64,000 nucleotides of DNA from Kitasatospora sp. MAA19 (GTDB lineage Bacteria > Actinomycetota > Actinomycetes > Streptomycetales > Streptomycetaceae). The stretch lies in assembly GCF_029894125.1 (NCBI RefSeq), contig NZ_JARXYZ010000022.1, positions 1 through 64,000 on the forward strand, given 5' to 3'. The notes under the pieces are model-generated. The model worked only from the letters and a program-made list of their open reading frames with translations, did not search any database and was not told where the DNA came from. Positions 25,627 through 33,970 of this stretch are shown piece after piece (within the stretch, counting starts at the first letter, position 1; each line of letters opens with the position of its first letter). Both the position numbers and the translations under genes were made by a program.

Positions 25627-26477
25627 CCGCCACCCTCCTGCGCCGGCCCGGCCTCGCCCGGCTGCGCACCTCCCGCGCCCCGCTGCACCGGATCTGCCTC
25701 GGCTTCGTCGCCCTGGTCGTCCTCGCCGCGCTGCTCGCACCCTGGCTCGCGCCCCACGACCCGAACGCCGTCGACCTGGGCAACGCCCTCGCCGGCCCGT
25801 CCGGAGACCACCCGCTCGGCGTCGACGCCTCCGGCCGCGACACCCTGGCCCGGCTGGTGGCCGGGGCCCGCACCTCCCTGCTCGGACCACTCGGCGTGGT
25901 CGCCTTCTCCACGCTGGCCGGTATCGCCGTCGGCGTCACCGCCGCCTGGCGGGGCGGCTGGCTGGACTCCGTCCTCTCCCGCGGCACCGAACTGGTCTTC
26001 GCCTTCCCAGGTCTGCTGCTGGCCATCCTGATCGTCTCCGTGTACGGCGAGGGCCTGATCGCCCCCGTCGTCGCCCTCGCGATCGCCTACCTGCCCTACG
26101 TCAGCCGCCTCACCCGCTCCCTCGTCCTCGCCGAACGCTCCCGTCCCTACGTCGAGGCCTACCAGGTGCAGGGCCACTCCGGCCTGCAGATCTGCCTGCG
26201 CCACGTCATCCCCGGCATCGCCCCGGTGGTCCTCGCCCAGGCGACGGTCAACTTCGGCTACGCCCTGATCGACCTGGCCGGCCTCTCCTTCCTCGGGCTC
26301 GGCGTCCCCGCCCTCACCCCCGACTGGGGCCGCATGGTCTTCGACGGCCAGTCCGCCATCCAGCACGGCTACCCGCTGTCCGCGATCCTGCCCTGCCTGG
26401 CGATCGTGCTGACCGTCGTCGCCTTCAACGTCGTCGGCGAACGCTGGGCCGACCAGGTCGCCAGGAGGGACCGATGA
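25623..26477 (+). CDS. ABC permease, DppC type
   Basis: This second permease (284 aa) has the DppC plan: an N-terminal helix (ICLGFVALVVLAALLAPWLA), then HPLGVDASGRDTLARLVAGA, and five further helices. The EAA-like loop YVEAYQVQGHSGLQICLRHV contacts an ATPase. It pairs with the DppB-type subunit to form the pore. Both ends overlap neighbours by four bases. Confidence 0.92.
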   Translation: MTATLLRRPGLARLRTSRAPLHRICLGFVALVVLAALLAPWLAPHDPNAVDLGNALAGPSGDHPLGVDASGRDTLARLVAGARTSLLGPLGVVAFSTLAGIAVGVTAAWRGGWLDSVLSRGTELVFAFPGLLLAILIVSVYGEGLIAPVVALAIAYLPYVSRLTRSLVLAERSRPYVEAYQVQGHSGLQICLRHVIPGIAPVVLAQATVNFGYALIDLAGLSFLGLGVPALTPDWGRMVFDGQSAIQHGYPLSAILPCLAIVLTVVAFNVVGERWADQVARRDR

Positions 26478-27451
26478 CCATCCTCGACATCCAGGCCTAC
26501 CGCCTGCGCCTGCCGGACACCGCCCGGCCCGTCCTCGACGGCGTCGACCTCACCGTCCGGGCCGGGGAGACGGTCGCCCTGGTCGGGGAGTCCGGTTCGG
26601 GCAAGAGCCTCACCTCCCGCAGCGTCCTCGGGCTGCTTCCCGACGGGGCGACCACCGGGGGCACCGTACGGGTCAACGGCGAGGACGTCCTCACCATGAC
26701 GCCCGAGCGGCTGCGCGACCTGCGCACCGGCACCGCCGCGATGGTCTTCCAGGACCCCCGCGCCGCCATCAACCCGCTGCGCCGCCTCGGCGACTTCCTC
26801 ACCGAGAGCGTGCGCCTCAACGGCCGGCTCGCCGCCGCGGCGGCCGCCGAGCGGGCCGCCGAGATGCTGGACGCGGTCGGGCTGCCCGCCGCCGTCCTGG
26901 ACCGGTACCCGGGGCAGGTGTCCGGCGGCATGCTGCAACGCGTGATGATCGCGGCCGCCCTGATGGGCGACCCGGCGCTGATCCTCGCCGACGAGCCCAC
27001 CACCGCCCTGGACGTCACCACCCAGGCCGAGGTGGTCGCGCTGCTGGGCGACCTCCAGGAGCGCTTCGGCACCGGTCTGCTGTTCGTCACCCACGACCTG
27101 GGCCTCGCCGCCGCCATCAGCGACCGGGTGTCCGTGATGTACGCGGGCCGGATCGTCGAGACCGGCCCCGCCGAGGACCTGTTCGACCGGCCGCGCCACC
27201 CGTACACGGCGGCACTGCTCGCCTCGACCCCGCGCCTGGACGCCCCGCAGGGCCGGCTGGCCGCCATCGAGGGCCGGCCGCCCGGCCTGCGCGAGGAGCT
27301 GACGGGGTGCCCGTTCGCGCCGCGCTGCCCGATCGCCACCGAACTGTGCACCGAACAGGCGCCCGCCCTGCTGTCGATCGAGGCCGAGCCGGGCCGCCGC
27401 ACCGCCTGCCACCACAGCGACCGGACGGGGGAGGGGAGCGCCGATGCCTGA
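26474..27451 (+). CDS. ABC ATPase, DppD type
   Basis: This ATPase (325 aa) contains Walker A GESGSGKS (~38-45), Q-loop VFQDPRAAINPL, signature VSGGMLQRVMIAAAL, Walker B LILADEPTTALDVT and switch His in VTHDLG. The C-terminal oligopeptide-transporter extension has the Cys-containing segment GCPFAPRCPIATELC, a metal-binding motif in DppD/OppD proteins. ATG 26474 overlaps the permease stop. It overlaps the next ATPase by eight bases. Confidence 0.93.
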   Translation: MTILDIQAYRLRLPDTARPVLDGVDLTVRAGETVALVGESGSGKSLTSRSVLGLLPDGATTGGTVRVNGEDVLTMTPERLRDLRTGTAAMVFQDPRAAINPLRRLGDFLTESVRLNGRLAAAAAAERAAEMLDAVGLPAAVLDRYPGQVSGGMLQRVMIAAALMGDPALILADEPTTALDVTTQAEVVALLGDLQERFGTGLLFVTHDLGLAAAISDRVSVMYAGRIVETGPAEDLFDRPRHPYTAALLASTPRLDAPQGRLAAIEGRPPGLREELTGCPFAPRCPIATELCTEQAPALLSIEAEPGRRTACHHSDRTGEGSADA

Positions 27452-28292
27452 CCTGAACCAGGAGGACGCCGTCGATCCGAAGGGAGCGCCTGCGGTGCGC
27501 AGGACCGTGTTGGAGGTCGTCGGCCTGCACCGCGCGTTCGGCGGGGTGCGGGCGGTGGACGACGTCTCCTTCACCCTGGCCGAGGGCGGGTCGCTGGGCA
27601 TCGTCGGCGAGTCCGGCTCCGGGAAGACCACCACCGCCCGGATCGTGGTCGGGCTGGAACGGGCGGACGCCGGGCAGGTCCTGGTCCACCGCCGGGACCG
27701 CACCGAGCACCGGCGCGGCCGGGCCCACCGGCTCGCCCGGGCCCGGGAGGTCCAACTGGTCTTCCAGGACCCGTACCTGTCCCTGGACCCGCGCACCACC
27801 GTCGGCGCCGCGCTGCGCGAGACCCTTCGGCTGCACTTCCCCGACGCGGACCACCCGCGGCGGATCGCCGAACTCCTCGACCAGGTCGGTCTCGGCGAGC
27901 GCGAGGCCGACGCACTGCCCCGGCAGCTGTCCGGCGGCCAGCGCCAGCGCGTCGCCATCGCCCGCGCGCTGGCGGTCGAACCGGCCGTGCTCGTCCTCGA
28001 CGAGGCGGTGGCCGCCCTCGACGTCTCCGTGCAGGCGCAGATCCTCAACCTGCTGGCCGACATCCGCGCCCGGACCGGCATCGGCTACCTGTTCATCACC
28101 CACGACCTCGGCGTCGTCCGGTGCGTCACCGACGACGTCGTGGTGATGCGGCACGGCCGGATCGTCGAGTCCGGGCCCACCACCGAGGTCCTCGCCCACC
28201 CACAGCACGACTACACCCGGCTGCTGCTGGACTCCGTGCCCCGACCGGGCTGGGACCCGCGGTCCATCGCGGCCGCCCGCCGGGCGCTGTAA
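27444..28292 (+). CDS. ABC ATPase, DppF type
   Basis: The second ATPase (282 aa) has Walker A GESGSGKT, QLVFQDPYLSLDPR, signature LSGGQRQRVAIARAL, Walker B VLVLDEAVAALDVS and switch His in ITHDLG. It completes a five-gene peptide-type importer (binding protein, two permeases, two ATPases). It lacks the long C-terminal Cys extension of its partner, ending soon after LLLDSVPRPG. Deiminase 5 starts 165 bp downstream. Confidence 0.93.
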   Translation: MPDLNQEDAVDPKGAPAVRRTVLEVVGLHRAFGGVRAVDDVSFTLAEGGSLGIVGESGSGKTTTARIVVGLERADAGQVLVHRRDRTEHRRGRAHRLARAREVQLVFQDPYLSLDPRTTVGAALRETLRLHFPDADHPRRIAELLDQVGLGEREADALPRQLSGGQRQRVAIARALAVEPAVLVLDEAVAALDVSVQAQILNLLADIRARTGIGYLFITHDLGVVRCVTDDVVVMRHGRIVESGPTTEVLAHPQHDYTRLLLDSVPRPGWDPRSIAAARRAL

Positions 28293-28457
28293 CGCGGCGG
28301 CCCCCTGACCCGGGTCCGGGTCGTCGACGCCCCCACGGCGGCGGCCCGGACCCGATTCCCCCGATCGGCGGCGCGCGGGTTCACCGACCTGCCTCCCGCC
28401 CGCCCTACTGTCGGATTCGCCCGTTTCCGGGTGAATCCGACCGCGAGGGGACGTGCT

Positions 28458-29645
28458 ATGAGAGAACCCGCCCTGTCCCGCCGGGCCCTGCTGCGATCCG
28501 GGGCCGTCGCCGCCGCGCTGGCGGTACTGGAGGGCTGCGGCTCGGACGCGACCCCGCCCGGGGAGGAGGAGTCCTCGGCACCTCCCGCCGCCACGACGGC
28601 CCCGGGCCCGCTCGCGATGCCGGCCGAGTGGCTCCCGCACACCCGGACGTTCATGGCCTGGCCGGCCCTCGATCAGGTGTGGGGCGACCAGCTGCCCGCC
28701 GTCCGCCAGGACATCGCGCACGTGGCGCAGGCCGTCGCCCGGTTCGAGCCGGTGGTCCTGATGGCCCGCCCGGACCAGAGCGCCGAGGCCCGGCAGCAGT
28801 GCGGTTCCAGCGTCGAGGTCATCGACCTCATGGTGGACGACCTGTGGGCCCGCGACACCGGCCCCACCTTCGTCACCGGGCCGGGCGCGCTGGCCGGCGT
28901 CGACCTCAACTTCAACGGCTGGGGCAACAAGCAGAACCACGACAACGACAGCCAGGTCGCCCGCAAGCTCCTCGACCACTACGGGATCCGGCGTATCCAG
29001 GCACCGGTCACCGGCGAGGGCGGCGCGATCGAGGTCGACGGCGAGGGCACCCTGATGGCCACCGAGAGCTCGTGGGTCAACGGGAACCGCAACCCGGGCA
29101 AGGACCGGGGCCAGATCGAGGCCGCTCTGATGGACCTGTTCGGCGTCCGGAAGGTCATCTGGTTCCCCGGCGTGTCCGGGCAGGACATCACCGACTGCCA
29201 CGTCGACGCCCTGGCCCGCTTCGCCGAGCCGGGCGTGGTCGTCATCCACCGCCCCGGCCCGGACACCCCGCCGGACATCTGGTCCCGCGCCTCCGACCAG
29301 GCCCTGCAGGTGCTCCACGGCGCCACCGACGCCCAGGGCCGGACGCCGCGCGTCGTGGAGCTCGTCGAGCCCGACCTCAGCGGACAGCCCGACTGGGGCA
29401 AGGACTTCCTGGCCACCTACCTCAACTACTACGTCGTCAACGGAGCCGTGATCATGCCCCAGTTCGGGGACAAGGCCTCCGACGACCGGGCGGCGGGCAT
29501 CCTGGGTGACCTCCACCCCGGGCGCGAGATCGTGCCGGTGAGCATCAACGCGATCGCCGCCGGCGGCGGCGGCATCCACTGCTCCACCCAGCAGCAGCCC
29601 GTGGCCGCCGGCTCCTCCGGGTCCGCGGCGGGCTCGGCGACCTGA
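28458..29645 (+). CDS. Agmatine deiminase-family protein 5 (Tat lipoprotein)
   Basis: This 395-residue member has twin-arginine signal LSRRALLRSGAVAAALAVLE with lipobox LEGC, so it is predicted to sit as a lipoprotein outside the cell. The domain shows PAEWLPHTRTFMAWPALDQV, DDLWARDTGPTF, LNFNGWGNKQ, EGGAIEVDGEGT, NGNRNPGKDRGQIE, DITDCHVDA and GGGGIHCSTQQQ (Cys ~375), with all expected catalytic positions. GAGGGGA lies eight bases before ATG 28458; a GTG at 28431 is possible but would put extra residues before the Tat motif. The 165-bp gap to the importer leaves room for its own promoter, though I see no operator copy there. Confidence 0.88.
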   Translation: MREPALSRRALLRSGAVAAALAVLEGCGSDATPPGEEESSAPPAATTAPGPLAMPAEWLPHTRTFMAWPALDQVWGDQLPAVRQDIAHVAQAVARFEPVVLMARPDQSAEARQQCGSSVEVIDLMVDDLWARDTGPTFVTGPGALAGVDLNFNGWGNKQNHDNDSQVARKLLDHYGIRRIQAPVTGEGGAIEVDGEGTLMATESSWVNGNRNPGKDRGQIEAALMDLFGVRKVIWFPGVSGQDITDCHVDALARFAEPGVVVIHRPGPDTPPDIWSRASDQALQVLHGATDAQGRTPRVVELVEPDLSGQPDWGKDFLATYLNYYVVNGAVIMPQFGDKASDDRAAGILGDLHPGREIVPVSINAIAAGGGGIHCSTQQQPVAAGSSGSAAGSAT

Positions 29646-29696
29646 CGGGGGCCGGCCGGGGACGGCGGCGTCCCCGGCGGCCGGTCGCGGGCCCGC

Positions 29697-30182
29697 TCAG
29701 CGCGGGCGGGAGCCCGGCGGCAACACCTGGGCCCTGAGCCGCAGCTCCGGGCTGTGCCGGAAGCCGAGGGTGAACTCCACCCACTGGCCGGCCCGCAGCG
29801 GCGGCGGGTCGGCGATCATCAGGTCGGCGTCCTCCGGGGACATCGCCAGCTCGCCGCGGCCCGGCACCGGGAGCGCGCTCACCGGCTCCCAGCGTCCTGC
29901 GGCGCCCTGGTGCAGGTGCCGCTTCAGGGTGATCCGACCGCCGAACTCCCAGCTGGCACTGGTCAGTTCGTCCGGCACGTCGCCCGGGTTGCGGATCGTG
30001 AAGAACGCCGCCGTGGCCGGGGCCGCGCCCGCCGTCGGCAGTAGCAGCCAGCCCGCTCCGGCCTCCACCGGCCGGGGCCGCCCGGCTCCGCCGGCCGCCG
30101 TCCACCCGGTCAGCAGCGCCAGCGTCAGCGCCGCCGCGCCCACCGGCGGGCCGACCGTCCGCAGCCGTTCGATCGCGCTCAT
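29697..30182 (-). CDS. PCuAC-type copper chaperone, exported
   Basis: This protein (161 aa) has an N-terminal hydrophobic anchor or signal (GAAALTLALLTGW) and a PCu(A)C domain. In this domain a His and Met residues bind Cu(I): AAFFTIRNPG, RITLKRHLHQG, VSALPVPGRGELAMSPEDAD, LMIADPPPL and WVEFTLGF. Such chaperones deliver copper outside the membrane, often to cytochrome oxidase. Its ATG overlaps the stop of the copper ATPase (ATGA), so it is the last gene of a three-gene copper operon. Confidence 0.85.
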   Translation of the reverse strand: MSAIERLRTVGPPVGAAALTLALLTGWTAAGGAGRPRPVEAGAGWLLLPTAGAAPATAAFFTIRNPGDVPDELTSASWEFGGRITLKRHLHQGAAGRWEPVSALPVPGRGELAMSPEDADLMIADPPPLRAGQWVEFTLGFRHSPELRLRAQVLPPGSRPR

Positions 30183-32446
30183 CGCCGCGCCCCCTTCCGG
30201 GCCGCCGAGGTGCCGCGCCCCGGCTGCCAGGTGCGCAGCCGCAGGCTGTTGCCGACCACCAGCAGCGAGCTGAGCGACATCGCCACCGCCGCCAGCATCG
30301 GGTTGAGCAGTCCGACCGCCGCCAGCGGGATCAGCACGACGTTGTAGCCGAAGGCCCACAGCAGGTTGGCCCGGATCGTCGCGAGCGTCTGCCGGGCCAG
30401 CCGGACGGCGTCCACCACCGCCTCGATCTCGCCGCGCACCAGGGTCAGTCCCGCCGCGCCGATCGCGGCGTCGCTGCCCGAGGCCAGGGCCACCCCGAGG
30501 TCCGCCGAGGCCAGCGCCACCGCGTCGTTGACGCCGTCGCCGACCACCGCGATCGTCCGCCCGGCGGCCCGCAGTTCGGCCACCACCTCGGCCTTGCGCT
30601 CCGGCGAGGCCGAGGCGTGCACCTGCTCGATGCCCAGCTCGCGCGCCACCGCCCGGGCCGCGCCCGGACCGTCCCCGGTCGCCAGCACGGCCTCCAGGCC
30701 CATCCCGCGCAGCCGGTGGAGCGCCCGCCAGCTGCCCGAGCGCAGCGTGTCGCCGACCGCGAGCACGGCCGAGGCCCGCCCGTCCAGCTCCACCACGACG
30801 GCGGTGCGGCCCGCGTCCGCAGCCGCGGCGACGGCGTCCGCCAGGGCGGTGGGCAGCGGCTGCGCCGTGCCGTCCGGGCGGATCACCCGGACGGCACGGC
30901 CCTCGACCGCCCCGGACACCCCGAGCCCGGTGGCGGCCGCGAAGCCGTCCGCCGTGGGCAGCGGGCCGCAGCGCTCCCGCGCGGCCGCCGCCACGGCCCG
31001 CCCGATCGGATGCTCCGAGCGGTGCTCCACCGCGCCGGCCAGCCGCAGCACCTCGCGCTCGTCGAGGCCCGGCGCCACCGTGACCTCGGCCAGCTCCATC
31101 CGCCCGGTGGTCAGCGTCCCGGTCTTGTCCAGGACGACGGTGTCGACCCGGCGCAGGCTCTCCAGCACCTCCGGTCCGCGCACCAGCACGCCCAGCTCCG
31201 CGCCCCGCCCGGTCGCCGCCAGCAGTGCCGTCGGCGTGGCCAGGCCCAGCGCGCACGGGCAGGCCACCACCAGCACCGCGACCGCGGCCGTCACCGCCGC
31301 CTGGGGGGCCGCGCCCGCGCCCAGCCAGAAGCCCAGTACGCACACCGCACCCGCCAGCACGCAGGGCACGAACACCCCGGCCACCGCGTCCGCCAGCCGT
31401 TGGGCGCGCGCCTTGCCGGCCTGGGCCTCGGCCACCAGCGCGGTGATCCGGGCCAGCTGGGTGTCCGCGCCGACGGCCGTCGCTCGCACCACCAGCGCGC
31501 CGCCGACGTTGACCGTCGCGCCCGCCACCTTGTCCCCGGGACCGACCTCCACCGGGACGCTCTCCCCGGTCAGCAGGCTCAGGTCGAGCGCCGAACCGCC
31601 CTCGACCACCACCCCGTCGGTGGCCACCCGCTCGCCCGGGCGCACCACGAACTCCTGCCCGGGCAGCAGCAGTTCGATCGCCACCAGGCGCTCCTCCCCG
31701 GTGCCGCCGGCCCGGACGCAGACCTGCTTCGCGCCCAGCTCGGCCAGCGCCCGCAGCGCGGAACCGCTGCGCCGCCGCACCCGGCCCTCCAGCAGCCGCC
31801 CGGCCAGCACGAACAGCGGCACCCCGACCGCGGCCTCCAGGTAGACGTGCGCCGCGCCGCCGCCGTCCGCGGTCAGCGAGAACGGCATCCGCATGCCGAT
31901 CTCCCCGGCGCCGCCGCACACCAGCGCGTACGCCGACCAGCCGAAGGACGCCACCACCCCCAGGCTGACCAGGGTGTCCATGGTGGCGGCCGCGTGCCGC
32001 AGCCCCTGCCAGGCCCGGCGGTGGAACCCGGCCGACCCCCAGGTCACCACCGGGACGGCCAGCGCGAAGCAGACCCACTGCCAGGCGGGGAACTGCAGCG
32101 ACGGCACCATCGACAGCACCACCACCGGGACGGCCAGCAGGGCCGTCACCAGCAGCCGCCACCGCTCCGCCGGCTCCTCGTCCGGCACTCCGACGCCCAC
32201 TCCCTCGGGCGCGGGCTCTGCGGTGTAGCCGGCGCGTTCGACCGCTGCCACCAGCTCCGCGACCGGCACCGCGGCGGGATGCAGCACCCGGGCCCGACCG
32301 GTCGCCAGGTTCACCCCGGCGCTCACCCCGTCGATCCGGGCCAGCCGTTTCTCCACCCGGCCCACGCAGGCCGCGCAGGTCATCCCGCCGACCGCCAGAT
32401 CGGTGCTCACCAGGGCCCCGGCATCGGCCCCCGCGACCGGGCTCAC
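30179..32446 (-). CDS. copA: Copper-translocating P-type ATPase
   Basis: This P1B ATPase (755 aa) has one heavy-metal domain with GMTCAAC (Cys ~24 and ~27) and paired membrane helices. The actuator motif is LTGESVPV, the CPC channel motif is VVACPCALGLATPTAL, the phosphorylation site is LDKTGTLTTG, then HP in EHPIGRAV and the hinge VVGDGVNDAVALA. CPC plus the cytoplasmic CxxC indicates Cu(I) export. GTG 32446 overlaps the stop of the small upstream gene by GTGA; the open frame extends further but without homology. Confidence 0.93.
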   Translation of the reverse strand: MSPVAGADAGALVSTDLAVGGMTCAACVGRVEKRLARIDGVSAGVNLATGRARVLHPAAVPVAELVAAVERAGYTAEPAPEGVGVGVPDEEPAERWRLLVTALLAVPVVVLSMVPSLQFPAWQWVCFALAVPVVTWGSAGFHRRAWQGLRHAAATMDTLVSLGVVASFGWSAYALVCGGAGEIGMRMPFSLTADGGGAAHVYLEAAVGVPLFVLAGRLLEGRVRRRSGSALRALAELGAKQVCVRAGGTGEERLVAIELLLPGQEFVVRPGERVATDGVVVEGGSALDLSLLTGESVPVEVGPGDKVAGATVNVGGALVVRATAVGADTQLARITALVAEAQAGKARAQRLADAVAGVFVPCVLAGAVCVLGFWLGAGAAPQAAVTAAVAVLVVACPCALGLATPTALLAATGRGAELGVLVRGPEVLESLRRVDTVVLDKTGTLTTGRMELAEVTVAPGLDEREVLRLAGAVEHRSEHPIGRAVAAAARERCGPLPTADGFAAATGLGVSGAVEGRAVRVIRPDGTAQPLPTALADAVAAAADAGRTAVVVELDGRASAVLAVGDTLRSGSWRALHRLRGMGLEAVLATGDGPGAARAVARELGIEQVHASASPERKAEVVAELRAAGRTIAVVGDGVNDAVALASADLGVALASGSDAAIGAAGLTLVRGEIEAVVDAVRLARQTLATIRANLLWAFGYNVVLIPLAAVGLLNPMLAAVAMSLSSLLVVGNSLRLRTWQPGRGTSAARKGARR

Positions 32447-32634
32447 CGCATCCCGCCCATGTCGTGCCCGCCCATCCCGGGCGAGTCGCTGCCCTGGTTC
32501 CCGGGCCTCAGCCCGGGGGACACCGGCCCCGCCTGCCGTCCCACGGCATACGCCGCCACGAACACCACCACCAGCAGCAGGGCGAACCCCGCCAGCACAC
32601 TCAACGGCCGGACACCCGGCGACTTCGCACTCAC
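32443..32634 (-). CDS. Small Met/His-rich membrane protein, first gene of copper operon
   Basis: This 63-aa protein has one membrane helix (SVLAGFALLLVVVFVAAYAV) and a C-terminus rich in Gly, Met, His and Asp (GMGGHDMGGMR), a likely Cu(I) or Cu(II) ligand cluster facing outward. GTG 32634 follows a GGGGG stretch, and its stop overlaps the ATPase start. Similar short proteins next to copper ATPases are poorly characterised, so a role as metal donor or sensor is a guess. Confidence 0.8.
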   Translation of the reverse strand: MSAKSPGVRPLSVLAGFALLLVVVFVAAYAVGRQAGPVSPGLRPGNQGSDSPGMGGHDMGGMR

Positions 32635-33011
32635 CCCCCAGCAGTCGGACGGCGGAGGCGGTTGGTTCCCGTACGGTTCGAACCACCAGCGGTTTTATTC
32701 GGATGACGGACCCGAACGGAGCGGGTAGCGTCCGGGACGGCGCCTCCCGCTGAGCTGGGCCCGGCTACTTCCCGTCAGAAGAGTTGCCGGTGCCCGTTGG
32801 TGATCCCCGGGAGGCGCCCTCCATCGCCCACGCCGTCCGCCTCCCACCACCGGGGGTGCGTCCGGGAGCCGGAGTCCGAGCCGTTCCCGCTGATCGTCAT
32901 CCCCTCCACTCGAACGGGTGTGCAGCTCTCGCTCCCGCCCGGGGCACCCCGAAGCATGGGGTGCATACGGGCCTCCGGCCGCCGGACGCCGAGCGAGAAG
33001 AGAGAACCCCG
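32635..33011. promoter_or_regulatory. Divergent intergenic region with palindrome GGTTCGAACC
   Basis: This 377-bp region lies between the copper operon and a lipoprotein gene. GGTTCGAACC at 32675-32684 is a perfect palindrome about 41 bp before the copper operon start and may be an operator. A 41-codon frame on the minus strand (32775-32900) begins MTISGNGSDSGSRTH and has GGAGGGG almost touching its ATG. I do not call it a gene. Confidence 0.4.
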
Positions 33012-33632
33012 GTGCGCGAACTCCACAGCCTTCCCAGTCCCTCGGCCACCAGCCGTCGGCAGGGCCGCCGTCCCCGCCGCCGGGCGGCCGCCCTGCTGGC
33101 GGCCCTCGCGGCTGCCGGGGTGCTGGCAGCGTGCAGCAGCTCGTCGACCAACCCCTCGGTCGCCGCCTCGGCGCCGGCGCCGTCCGAGTCGGCCACCGCC
33201 TCCGAGGGCACCGCCTCCCCGTCACCGGCCGGGTCGCCGTCCGCGGCCCCCACGGCCGACGCGTCGGTGGCGGCCTCGTTCGCCGCCTCGGTCTCCGCCC
33301 AGGAGGCCCAGACCCAGGCCAAGGCCGCCTCGGTGCTCGCCGATCTGCCCGGCGGCGGCAACGCCCTCGACTCGGTCACCCTCACCCCGGTGCCGCTGAG
33401 CGATTCCGGTGGGCTGCCCGCCGTCGTGGCCACCATCGAGAACCAGGGCATCAACGCGGCCTCCTACGCGGTGCAGGTGGACTTCACCGACACCGCCGGA
33501 AGGGCCGTGGACAGCACGGTGGTCGGCGCCGAGCACGTCCCGGTGGGGGAGCAGGCCGCCCCGATCGCGTTCAGCCGAACCCCGGCACAGCAGCGGCTGC
33601 TGCCCGTGGTGGTCAAGGCCGTCCGTTACTGA
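33012..33632 (+). CDS. Putative lipoprotein of unknown function
   Basis: This 206-residue protein starts at GTG 33012. Twin arginines are in the basic region (TSRRQGRRPRRRAA) before a hydrophobic stretch and lipobox VLAAC. A long Ser/Ala/Pro linker (~50-100) leads to a domain of about 100 residues with alternating strands (LPAVVATIENQGINAASYAV, VDFTDTAGRAV), resembling the beta-sandwich of FxLYD-like exported proteins. I do not recognise a specific family. Confidence 0.75.
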   Translation: MRELHSLPSPSATSRRQGRRPRRRAAALLAALAAAGVLAACSSSSTNPSVAASAPAPSESATASEGTASPSPAGSPSAAPTADASVAASFAASVSAQEAQTQAKAASVLADLPGGGNALDSVTLTPVPLSDSGGLPAVVATIENQGINAASYAVQVDFTDTAGRAVDSTVVGAEHVPVGEQAAPIAFSRTPAQQRLLPVVVKAVRY

Positions 33633-33703
33633 GTCCGGCTGCCGGTGAATGCGCCCGGCGCCGAATCGGCTGGATCCCGGAATGGATCGGCGACGGCGGT
33701 GCC

Positions 33704-33946
33704 GTGTCAGCCTCCGTGAACCCCTCGATGCCCTTCACCGTGACGGTCGGCTGCCAGGGCGGCGGCTCGGTGCAGGTCCACGTCGCCGGCCTGGCCCCGG
33801 CCGACTTCGCGGTCCAGTGCCCGGCGGACGCCATCGGCATCGGCTCGGTGGAGATCCCCGCCAGACCCGGCCGGGACCTGCAGTTCACCGTCACCGCCTC
33901 CGACCAGGCGATCCACTGGGGCATGTACGCCACCCAGGCGGACTGA
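33704..33946 (+). CDS. Hypothetical protein, possibly a fragment
   Basis: From GTG 33704 the frame codes for 80 residues beginning VSASVNPSMPFTVTVGCQGG and ending WGMYATQAD, with two Cys. Strand-rich sequence resembles part of an exported beta-sandwich. It follows the lipoprotein by about 70 bp and has no obvious ribosome-binding site, so it may be the C-terminal remnant of a longer gene. Confidence 0.45.
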   Translation: MSASVNPSMPFTVTVGCQGGGSVQVHVAGLAPADFAVQCPADAIGIGSVEIPARPGRDLQFTVTASDQAIHWGMYATQAD

Positions 33947-33970
33947 CCCCACCCTCACGGGGCAGAACAC

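Noticed and set aside
27117..29579. An 820-codon minus-strand frame opposite the ATPases and deiminase 5
   Set aside because: The plus-strand genes carry complete ATPase and deiminase motifs; the minus frame shows only low-complexity sequence.
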